From: CAXSEF01 sp964236695
GTDB lineage: Bacteria; Pseudomonadota; Alphaproteobacteria; Acetobacterales; Acetobacteraceae
Direction of reading: 5' to 3'
Length of the DNA stretch: 64,000 nt
NCBI GenBank assembly: GCA_964236695.1
Contig: CAXSFU010000006.1
Span: 1-64,000 of the forward strand
The translations under genes were made by a program, and so were the position numbers. The notes beneath the pieces were generated by a model. It ran no database searches and was not told the DNA's origin. It worked only from the letters and a program-made list of their open reading frames with translations. Positions 35,030-42,188 of this stretch are shown here, piece after piece; the stretch's first letter is position 1; every line of letters begins with the position of its first letter.

Positions 35030-35169
35030 GAAGCAAGGCCGGGCTCTGCCCGGACCCGCAAAGGGCCAGGGCCCTTTGATCCCCCTCCCTTGAGAAGGCC
35101 GGTCCAGGGCGGCTCGCCCTGGCGGGTCCCCGCTTTCAGGCATGGGGCAGAGCCCTGGCCTTGCTTCCT
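35030..35169. repeat. Family A repeat between symporter and cysH
   Basis: CCGGGCTCTGCCCGG, AAAGGGCCAGGGCCCTTT, CCAGGGCGGCTCGCCCTGG and CAGAGCCCTGG modules. It ends about 20 bases before the predicted cysH promoter. Confidence 0.85.
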
Positions 35170-35188
35170 GCACACTTCTCCTGCCCCA

Positions 35189-35216
35189 TTGTCTCCCCCG
35201 TGGTTTTCCGTATATC
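35189..35216 (+). promoter_or_regulatory. Candidate cysH promoter
   Basis: TTGTCT (35189-35194), 16 bases, TATATC (35211-35216), 25 bases before the cysH ATG. AT-rich by local standards. Any sulfur regulator site would overlap it; none was recognised. Confidence 0.45.
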
Positions 35217-35241
35217 ACCACACGTGAGCGGAGAATCTCGC

Positions 35242-36027
35242 ATGACCCCCGACAATCCACGCCAAATATGCGCTGAACTCGACGCCGCCCTGCGTCCCGT
35301 CGCCGACCTGACCGCGCGCCTGGCCGCCCTGCTGCGCGCCACCCCCAGCCGCGTGGTCCTGACCACGAGCTTCGGCCTGGAGGACCAGGTCCTGACGCAC
35401 GCCGCCGCGGGCGCCATGGCGCTGCCGGAGTTCGCCGACGCCGGCCGCCGCATCGAGGTCGCGACGCTGGACACCGGCCGCCTGTTCGCCGAGACGCTCG
35501 ACACCTGGGCCGCCACCGAGCGCCGCTACCGCCTGCGCGTCGCGGCCTTCGCGCCGGACACCGCGACCGTGGAGTCGCTGGTCGCCGGGCAGGGCGTGGA
35601 GGGCTTCCGCGACTCGCTCGACGCGCGACGCGCCTGCTGCGGCGTGCGCAAGGTGACGCCGCTGCACCGGGTGCTGGCCGGCGCCGCGCTGTGGATCACC
35701 GGCCTGCGCGCCGACCAGTCCGCGGCGCGCGAGGCCACGCCGTTCGCCACCTGGGACGGGCAGTTCGCCGTGGTGAAGGCCGCCCCGCTCGCCGACTGGT
35801 CGCGCGACGACGCGCAGCGTTTCGCCGAGGCGAACCGCGTGCCGCTGAACCCGCTGCACGCCCGCGGCTTCCCCTCGATCGGCTGCGCGCCCTGCACCCG
35901 CGCCGTCGAGCCGGGCGAGCCGGAGCGCGCCGGCCGCTGGTGGTGGGAGGACGAGTCCCGCAAGGAATGCGGCCTGCACCGCCGCCCCGCCCCCATCCCG
36001 GTTCAGGAGACGACGTCATGGGCCTGA
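35242..36027 (+). CDS. cysH: Adenylylsulfate (APS) reductase, assimilatory
   Basis: Reduces activated sulfate to sulfite with thioredoxin. The 261-residue protein has the PAPS-reductase fold (TTSFGLEDQVLTHAA, LDTGRLFAET, GLRADQSAAR). It has both cysteine pairs, RRACCG and GCAPC, that bind a [4Fe-4S] cluster, plus the catalytic Cys in ECGLH. The paired cysteines mark the APS-using bacterial type, not the enterobacterial PAPS type. That agrees with the absence of a CysC kinase domain downstream. It heads the operon and overlaps cysD by ten bases. Confidence 0.94.
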   Translation: MTPDNPRQICAELDAALRPVADLTARLAALLRATPSRVVLTTSFGLEDQVLTHAAAGAMALPEFADAGRRIEVATLDTGRLFAETLDTWAATERRYRLRVAAFAPDTATVESLVAGQGVEGFRDSLDARRACCGVRKVTPLHRVLAGAALWITGLRADQSAAREATPFATWDGQFAVVKAAPLADWSRDDAQRFAEANRVPLNPLHARGFPSIGCAPCTRAVEPGEPERAGRWWWEDESRKECGLHRRPAPIPVQETTSWA

Positions 36028-37034
36028 CCGACCGGGCGGGGCAGGGCAGGGACCTCGACACCCTCGCCGCCGCGGCCCTCGCCGGCGACGCGGCGGAAGG
36101 CGGCGCCTGGTCGTCGCCCGGCGCACGAACCCCGCGCCCCCCGGGCCACCTGCGCGCGCTGGAAGCGGAAAGCATCCACATCCTGCGTGAGGGTCTGGCG
36201 GAAAGCACCAACCCCGTCCTGCTGTACTCGATCGGCAAGGACTCCTCCGTCCTGCTGCACCTGGCGATGAAGGCGTTCGCCCCCGGCCGCCTGCCGTTCC
36301 CGCTGCTGCACGTCGACACCACGTGGAAGTTCCGCGAGATGATCGCCTTCCGCGACGAGCGGGTGCGCACGCTGGGCCTCGACCTCGTGACCCACACCAA
36401 CGCGGACGGCCTGGCGCGCGGCATCGGCCCGATCAGCCACGGCACCGACGTCCACACCGACGTGATGAAGACCCAGGCGCTGCGCCAGGCGCTCGACGCC
36501 CACGGCTACGACCTCGCCTTCGGCGGCGCGCGACGCGACGAGGAGAAGTCGCGCGCCAAGGAGCGCGTGTTCTCGCTGCGCACCGCCGGCCACCAGTGGG
36601 ACCCCAGGCGGCAGCGCCCCGAGCCCTGGCGCCTGTACAACGGCCGCAAGCGCGCCGGCGAGACCATGCGCGTGTTCCCGCTGTCCAACTGGACCGAGCT
36701 GGACGTGTGGCTCTACGTCCACGCGGAGCGCATCCCCGTGGTGCCGCTGTACTTCGCCGCCCCCCGCCCGGTGATCGAGCGCGACGGCGCCCTGCTCATG
36801 GTCGACGACGAGCGCCTCGCCCCGCGCGATGGCGAAAGCATCCGCACCCGCTCCGTGCGCTTCCGCACCCTCGGCTGCTACCCGCTGACCGGCGCGGTGG
36901 AAAGCCGCGCCACCACGCTGGCCGAGGTGATCGGCGAGACCGTGGACACCCGCTCCTCCGAGCGCGCCGGCCGCGCCGTGGACCACGCCGACGCCGCGTC
37001 GATGGAACGCCGCAAGCAGGAAGGCTACTTCTGA
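36018..37034 (+). CDS. cysD: Sulfate adenylyltransferase subunit 2
   Basis: Catalytic subunit of ATP sulfurylase: ATP and sulfate give APS. The 338-residue protein has the PP-loop LLYSIGKDSSVLLHLAMKAF, LLHVDTTWKFREMI, and AFGGARRDEEKSRAKERVFS; it ends with the canonical MERRKQEGYF. The first 45 residues are an extra Ala/Gly/Pro-rich stretch compared with E. coli. It overlaps cysH and shares one base with the cysN start (TGATG). Confidence 0.96.
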   Translation: MGLTDRAGQGRDLDTLAAAALAGDAAEGGAWSSPGARTPRPPGHLRALEAESIHILREGLAESTNPVLLYSIGKDSSVLLHLAMKAFAPGRLPFPLLHVDTTWKFREMIAFRDERVRTLGLDLVTHTNADGLARGIGPISHGTDVHTDVMKTQALRQALDAHGYDLAFGGARRDEEKSRAKERVFSLRTAGHQWDPRRQRPEPWRLYNGRKRAGETMRVFPLSNWTELDVWLYVHAERIPVVPLYFAAPRPVIERDGALLMVDDERLAPRDGESIRTRSVRFRTLGCYPLTGAVESRATTLAEVIGETVDTRSSERAGRAVDHADAASMERRKQEGYF

Positions 37035-38593
37035 TGGACGTGGGACTGGCCGCAACCGCCGCCCCGGAGCCGCCCGCGCCGTTCGACCTCGACGCCTTCG
37101 CCGCCGCCCACGAGAACCGCGACCAGCTGCGCCTGCTCACCTGCGGCTCGGTGGACGACGGCAAGTCCACCCTGCTCGGCCGCCTGCTGTGGGACACCCG
37201 GGCCGTCGCCGACGACCAGATGACCGCGCTCGCCGCCGCCTCGCGCCGCCACGGCACCCAGGGGTCGGCGATGGACCTCGCCCTCCTGGTCGACGGCCTG
37301 GCCGCGGAGCGCGAGCAGGGCATCACCATCGACGTCGCCTACCGCTTCTTCTCCACGCCGCGCCGCCGCTTCATCGTCGCCGACACCCCAGGCCACGAGC
37401 AGTACACCCGCAACATGGCGACCGGCGCGTCCACCGCCGACCTCGCCATCCTCCTCGTCGACGCCCGCTCCGGCCTGACCGCGCAGACCCGCCGCCACGC
37501 CCTGGTCGCGTCCATGCTGCGCGTCCGCCACGTCGTCGTCGCGGTCAACAAGATGGACCTGGTCGGCTGGAGCGAGTCCGCCGCCACCGGGATCGGCGAG
37601 GCCGCCCGCGCGCTCTGCGACGGCCTCGGCTTCGACACCGTCGCCACCGTGCCGCTGTCCGCGCTGTCCGGCGAGAATGTGACGGCCCGCGCCGCCTCCG
37701 CCCCCTGGTACCGTGGCCCGACCCTGCTCGAGCACCTGGAAGCGGTGCCGGTGCGCGCCCTGCAGCCCACCCCGTTCCGCCTCGCCGTGCAGTGGGTCAA
37801 CCGCCCCGACGCGTCCCTGCGCGGCCTGTCCGGCGAGGTCGCCGGCGACGTGCTGCGCGTCGGCGACCCCGTGCGCATCCTGCCGTCCGGCCAGGACGCC
37901 GCGGTGGCGCGCATCCTCGCCGCGTCCGGCGAAACCGACGCCGCCGCCCCGGGCGAGGCGGTGACCGTGGTGCTCGACCGCGCCGTCGACGTGTCGCGCG
38001 GCGACGTGCTGTGCGACCCCGCCCGCCCGGCCCGCGTGTCGCGCACCCTGTCCGCGCGCCTGCTGTGGTTCGACGAGGCCCCCGGCCGCCCTGGCCAGCG
38101 CCTGCTGCTCAAGCTCGGCACCCGCACCGTCTCGGCCACCCTGGGCGCGATCGGCGGCCGCGTCCTGCTCGACACCCTGCGCGTCGAGCCCGCCGAGTCC
38201 CTGGCGCAGAACGACGTCGGCGACGTCACCCTGCTGCTCGACCGCGCCCTGCCGCACGACCTGTACGGCGACAGCCGCGGCTTCGGCGGCTTCGTGCTGA
38301 TCGACGGGGAAACCTTCGACACCGTGGCGCTCGGCCTGGTGCAGGCCGCCCCCGCCGCCGGGCTGGCCTCGCCCGACACCACCCTGCGCAGCCTGGCCAG
38401 GACGGTGTCGTATCGCGCCTTCGCCTCCGTGGTGACCGGCGGCATCGCCTGGGCGCTGACCGGCAACGTCGGCGTCTCGGTGGCGATCGGCGGCCTCGAC
38501 GTCGTCGGCAAGCTGGTCCTCCACTTCGTGCACGAGCGGGTGTGGGCGGCCCTGCCGTTCGGGCGCCGCGCGGCGCCGGCCGCCGCATCCTGA
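37034..38593 (+). CDS. cysN: Sulfate adenylyltransferase subunit 1 fused to DUF2061-like domain
   Basis: GTPase subunit of ATP sulfurylase. The EF-Tu-like G domain shows CGSVDDGKSTLLGRLL (P-loop), ITIDVAYRFF (switch I), DTPGHEQYTRNMATGAS and VNKMDLVGW; beta-barrel domains follow to about residue 440. The kinase domain (CysC) found in many alphaproteobacterial CysNC proteins is missing. In its place, after a short linker, the last 65-70 residues (from about 452) read TLRSLARTVSYR...TGGIAWALTGN...GLDVVGKLVLHFVHERVWA. That matches the DUF2061 family of small membrane proteins with two hydrophobic stretches. The fusion should tether ATP sulfurylase to the membrane (inference). Total length is 519. 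Confidence 0.92.
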   Translation: MDVGLAATAAPEPPAPFDLDAFAAAHENRDQLRLLTCGSVDDGKSTLLGRLLWDTRAVADDQMTALAAASRRHGTQGSAMDLALLVDGLAAEREQGITIDVAYRFFSTPRRRFIVADTPGHEQYTRNMATGASTADLAILLVDARSGLTAQTRRHALVASMLRVRHVVVAVNKMDLVGWSESAATGIGEAARALCDGLGFDTVATVPLSALSGENVTARAASAPWYRGPTLLEHLEAVPVRALQPTPFRLAVQWVNRPDASLRGLSGEVAGDVLRVGDPVRILPSGQDAAVARILAASGETDAAAPGEAVTVVLDRAVDVSRGDVLCDPARPARVSRTLSARLLWFDEAPGRPGQRLLLKLGTRTVSATLGAIGGRVLLDTLRVEPAESLAQNDVGDVTLLLDRALPHDLYGDSRGFGGFVLIDGETFDTVALGLVQAAPAAGLASPDTTLRSLARTVSYRAFASVVTGGIAWALTGNVGVSVAIGGLDVVGKLVLHFVHERVWAALPFGRRAAPAAAS

Positions 38594-38685
38594 CCCGGGC
38601 GGCGCCGGACCCGCCCGACCCGCCGCAGCCCCGCCACCATCCGGGCCGCCCGCTTCGCGGACGGCGGCGCCTGGATGATTCGAGG

Positions 38686-38702
38686 GTGAAATAATGTTTC
38701 AC
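38686..38702. promoter_or_regulatory. Palindrome GTGAAA-N5-TTTCAC
   Basis: A perfect 6-base inverted repeat with TAATG spacer, between the cysN stop and a small hypothetical gene. There is no T-tract, so an operator is more likely than a terminator. The rest of the 217-base gap shows nothing clear. Confidence 0.4.
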
Positions 38703-38810
38703 GTTTCCGTGTGATCCGCTACGGTATCCGCTTGCGCGTCCAGGGCAGGGCGCGAGCGTGCCGTCGGTGGGGACCCGTGCTCCCGCCTCCGGACAGCCGC
38801 GGAGCTGCCA

Positions 38811-39179
38811 GTGGCAGAGTACAGGTTCTACACGCTTGATCGTGCCCGAAGGATCGTGAGCCGCCACGAGACGGTGTGCACCGATGATCGGCACGCCTTC
38901 ATCGTCTCCACCACCCTCGGCGAGGCCGGCGCGGAGATCGAGATCTGGCAGGGCCGGCGCTTCGTCGGCCTTGCCGCCCGCCGCCCGGCACCGGGCGGCC
39001 CGCACCAGGCGCTGGTCACCACCGTCGACCACCACGCTGCCCCTCGCCCGCCGCCCGGCGAGGTCGCCGGCGAAGCCGCGACCCGGCCTCCCGCGCCGCC
39101 CGGCATCAGGCCCGAGGAGATCGACTTCTGGGTCGAAACGTCCGAACGGCCCAATCCGGCTGCCACCGGTGGTGCCTGA
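38811..39179 (+). CDS. Hypothetical protein
   Basis: 122-residue cytoplasmic protein of unknown function. The first 60 residues look folded (AEYRFYTLDRARRIVSRHETVCTDD..., ending EIEIWQGRRFVGL). This resembles a family of small alphaproteobacterial proteins with a YRFY start and a E(I/V)WQG end, in which residues around WQG are conserved. The rest is Pro-rich and probably disordered. GTG start with GGAG six bases upstream. Confidence 0.65.
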   Translation: MAEYRFYTLDRARRIVSRHETVCTDDRHAFIVSTTLGEAGAEIEIWQGRRFVGLAARRPAPGGPHQALVTTVDHHAAPRPPPGEVAGEAATRPPAPPGIRPEEIDFWVETSERPNPAATGGA

Positions 39180-39256
39180 CCCGGCGCCCGGAGTCGCCGA
39201 CAGGGGTCGCAGGCAGGGCCTCGACCCTGCCATGCCCCGTCCGGCCGGGCGCAGCC

Positions 39257-41419
39257 TCACCCCAGCCCGAGCCGCCGACGCACCGCCTCCGCCACCCCGT
39301 GCGCGGTGGGTCGCAGCGCCGGACCGCCCGCCTCCTCCGGCCCGACGAACACCCCGTCCGCCCCCAGCCAGCGCTCCCAGCCGAAGCCCTGCGCCGCCTC
39401 GATGCCGAAGCGCGGCGCCTGGCCCAGCACCCCCGCGCGATATCCCTCGTCCTGCAGCGCGAACAGCTCCCAGCACGGCAGCGACGCCACCGCGACGTTG
39501 AGCCCCTGCGCCGCCAGCGACGCGCCCGCCGCCACCGCCACCGCCAGTTCCGGCCCGGACGCGATCAGCGTGGCGTGGCGCGGCCCGTCCGGCTCGTCGA
39601 GCACGTAGCCGCCGCGCCGGCACAGCGGCGCGCCGCCGGCAGCGTGCAGCACCACCCCGGGCCGGCGCGACAGCACCAGCAGGCTCGGCCCGTCGTGCCG
39701 GCGCAGCGCCAGCTCGCAGCACTCCGCGACCTCGGCCGGGTCCGCCGGGCGCAGCACGTGCAGCCCGGGCACCGCGCGCAGGCTGGCGAGGTTGCCGGCC
39801 GGCAGGTGCGACGCGTCGTCGTCGTCCTGCGTCAGCACGTGGATCACCCGCGCCCGCATCCGCGCCGCGAGCTGCAGCGCCGGGCGCATCACGTCGCCCG
39901 CCCCGAACGGCGCCTGCGCCAGCGGGATCAGCCCGCCGTGCAGCGCCATCCCGTTGAGCGCCGCCGCCATCCCCAGCTCGCGCCCGCCCCAGTGCACGTG
40001 CCGTCCGCCATACGAGCCGGCACTGACCCGCAGCGCGCCATCGCCGATTCCGCCATTCCCCACCGGCGCCGGCTCCGCAGCCTCGCTCCCCTCCGCGGCC
40101 CCGGACCCCCGGACAGCATAGGCCGCAACGGGCTCAGCGAATCCGCGCCCGACGGCGTCCGACGCGGGCGCTCCCCACGGGCCGCCCCCGCGCATCGCGC
40201 CGCCCGACCTTCCAGCCGCGGCCGCCCCGCTCCCGCTCTCCCTGGTCCCGGCGTCCCAGCCTCCGGCCCCGCCGGCGCCCGCCCGCTCTTCCGGCCAGTC
40301 CCCCGACAGCCCGCCCAGCAGCTCCGGCACCCCGGTCGCCAGCGCGTCGAGCATCTGGTCGCACACCCCGTTCGTCGCGCCGAGGCTCGCCCCGGCCGCC
40401 CCGCCGGTGCCGCGTCCCGCTCCGTCCAGGACAGGGGCGCGGAACCGCCCGCGCAGCACCGACAGCGCGTCCTGCCAGCCGTCGGGCAGCCGCCCCGCCA
40501 GAACCCGCTCGAACTCGCAGCGCCGCGGGTGGCGCGTCAGCCGCCGCAGCCACGCGCGCCGCGGCGCCGCCCCGCGCCGCGCCGCCTCGCGCCACAGCCG
40601 CGCCGCACCGCCGGCCGCCTCGCCCCCGGGCTCGGGTCCCGAGCCACCTGCGGTCTCGCCCCCGGCCTCGTCCTCGGCTTCTCCCGGGCGCTCTCCCCCG
40701 CGCCCGCCGTCCGCCGCCCCGCGACACGCGATCAGCGCCGGCCGCCGCCCGCGCAGCGCCGCGAACAGCGCCGCCCCCACCGCCGCTGCGTCGGACGCAT
40801 CCACCTGGCGCACCGACCAGCCCAGCGCCGCGAACCGGCGCATCTGCTCGTCGCCCTCGCCCGGCCCGGGTCCCGCCCCCACCTGGCACAGCACCGTCAG
40901 CCGCTCCAGGCGCAGCTCGCCGGCCAGGCACGCCGCTTCCAGGCTGATCCCCGTCGCCAGCTCCGCCCCGCCGGCCACTACCCAGGTCCGGTGATCCACC
41001 AGCGAGCGCCCGAATCGCGCCGCCATCATCCGCTCCGCCAGCGCCATGCCCACCGCGGTCGCCACCCCGAATCCGGGCGGTCCCGGCACCGACTCCACGG
41101 CGGGATGGCTGCCAAATCCCGGCACCTCGTCCTCGGCCGCCTGCCCGGTCAGGCGCAGCAGGCCCTGCAGCAGCCGTCCGCCTTCCGCCGCCGACACCAC
41201 GAAGCGGTCTCGGTCCGGCCAGCCCGGATCGGCGGCGTCGAACCGCAGGAACCGGCTCCACAGCACGCTGGCGGGCGCCGCCAGCCCTGCGGCCACCGGC
41301 TCGGCCGCGCCGAGCGCACGCGACAGGCAGCGCTGGACGTGGGCGCTGTCGAGATCGGTCGTGAACCCCTCCTGCCGGCAACTGCCGACCGGCTTAGGCG
41401 CGCCGCCGGGACCACGCAA
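39257..41419 (-). CDS. Degenerate transketolase-like protein
   Basis: Transketolase homologue of up to 720 residues. Recognisable parts: LWSRFLRFDAADPGWPDRDRFVVSAAEGGRLL, GVATAVGMALAERMM, GGRELGMAAALNGMALHGGLIPL (catalytic Glu retained) and HLPAGNLASLRAVPGLHVLRPADPAE (shown here in parts). The thiamine diphosphate/metal signature is gone: the usual GDG is AGG (VAGGAELATGISLEAA), and the usual NDN is replaced by CQVG. Long Gly/Ala-rich inserts lie near residues 245-290 and 380-460. It probably does not bind cofactor normally. Start is uncertain: a TTG at 41419 opens the frame, but AGGAGG precedes an in-frame ACG at 41362. No calvin/pentose neighbours. Confidence 0.8.
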   Translation of the reverse strand: MRGPGGAPKPVGSCRQEGFTTDLDSAHVQRCLSRALGAAEPVAAGLAAPASVLWSRFLRFDAADPGWPDRDRFVVSAAEGGRLLQGLLRLTGQAAEDEVPGFGSHPAVESVPGPPGFGVATAVGMALAERMMAARFGRSLVDHRTWVVAGGAELATGISLEAACLAGELRLERLTVLCQVGAGPGPGEGDEQMRRFAALGWSVRQVDASDAAAVGAALFAALRGRRPALIACRGAADGGRGGERPGEAEDEAGGETAGGSGPEPGGEAAGGAARLWREAARRGAAPRRAWLRRLTRHPRRCEFERVLAGRLPDGWQDALSVLRGRFRAPVLDGAGRGTGGAAGASLGATNGVCDQMLDALATGVPELLGGLSGDWPEERAGAGGAGGWDAGTRESGSGAAAAGRSGGAMRGGGPWGAPASDAVGRGFAEPVAAYAVRGSGAAEGSEAAEPAPVGNGGIGDGALRVSAGSYGGRHVHWGGRELGMAAALNGMALHGGLIPLAQAPFGAGDVMRPALQLAARMRARVIHVLTQDDDDASHLPAGNLASLRAVPGLHVLRPADPAEVAECCELALRRHDGPSLLVLSRRPGVVLHAAGGAPLCRRGGYVLDEPDGPRHATLIASGPELAVAVAAGASLAAQGLNVAVASLPCWELFALQDEGYRAGVLGQAPRFGIEAAQGFGWERWLGADGVFVGPEEAGGPALRPTAHGVAEAVRRRLGLG

Positions 41420-41445
41420 GCCGACGCCCTGCTGTCAGGACGCCG

Positions 41446-41549
41446 GGCAAGGCGGGCTCCGGCCGAACCTGCAAAGGACCGGCAGGCCCCTTGATCCCTC
41501 GGCCCGGGGAAGGTTTTGGAGGCAAGCCTGAGGCGCGGCCTCGACCCTC
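41446..41549. repeat. Family A repeat, degenerate
   Basis: Decayed copy with AAAGGACCGGCAGGCCCCTT in place of the usual hairpin and GAGGCGCGGCCTC. Located between divergent genes. Confidence 0.55.
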
Positions 41550-41595
41550 CCCGCCGCCGCTTGCCCGCGTCCCCTGCTCCTGCAAGGGTCCGCCC

Positions 41596-42051
41596 ATGAC
41601 CCCGCCCCGACCGATCCTGCGCCTCGCCAGCCCGCTCCTGGCGCTCTCGGTCCTCGCCGGCTGCCACCTGGTCGACCAGCGCTCCTTCGACCGCACCGCT
41701 GGCCGCAGGCCCGTGCTGCCCGCAGTGCCCGCGCCGCCCGGCCCCGTCCCGACGCCGCCGCTGCTCACCGTGCGCTACGACATCCCGGACCCGCAGTACC
41801 GCGCAGCACTGGCCACCGCGGTGGACTCCGCCCGCCGACGCAAGCCCGACGTGCTGTTCAGCGTGGTCGTCCTGGTGCCGCCCGCCGGCACCCCCGCGCA
41901 GCAGGTCGCCGCCGCCGAGGCCGCCCGCGGCAGCGGCCGCGACGTCGCCGCCGCGATCGTGGCCGACGGCGCCGACATCGGCCAGGTCGAGCTGTCCGCA
42001 CGCGCGGAGCCGGGCCTCACGGTGCGCGAGGTCCGCGTCTACGTGCACTAG
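41596..42051 (+). CDS. Putative lipoprotein
   Basis: 151-residue lipoprotein candidate. The signal peptide ends LSVLAGC, a good lipobox. After a Pro-rich linker the globular part runs from TVRYDIPDPQYRAALATAVDSARRRKPDVLFSVVVLVPP to VRVYVH (seen in parts), which looks like an alpha/beta domain such as those in other alphaproteobacterial outer-membrane lipoproteins. No function recognised. The stop codon abuts a family A repeat. Confidence 0.7.
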   Translation: MTPPRPILRLASPLLALSVLAGCHLVDQRSFDRTAGRRPVLPAVPAPPGPVPTPPLLTVRYDIPDPQYRAALATAVDSARRRKPDVLFSVVVLVPPAGTPAQQVAAAEAARGSGRDVAAAIVADGADIGQVELSARAEPGLTVREVRVYVH

Positions 42052-42054
42052 CCA

Positions 42055-42188
42055 GGAAGGTCAGGGGCTCTGCCCCTGGACCCCGCCAAAGGCGAGCCTT
42101 TGGAAACCCGGGATTGGGCCTGTGCCTATTTGTGCGGGTCTGGGGGCGCCTGCCCCCAGCGGGTCCAGGGCAGAGCCCTGGCCTTGCT
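42055..42188. repeat. Family A repeat between convergent genes
   Basis: CAGGGGCTCTGCCCCTGG, CCAAAGGCGAGCCTTTGG, GGGGGCGCCTGCCCCC and CCAGGGCAGAGCCCTGG, filling the gap from the lipoprotein stop to the guanylyltransferase stop. Confidence 0.85.

Noticed and set aside
38686..38702. Intrinsic terminator for cysHDN
   Set aside because: The stem is only 6 bp, AT-rich, and has no following T-tract.
41446..41549. Insertion sequence remnant
   Set aside because: No transposase fragment or terminal repeats; it is a decayed family A copy.
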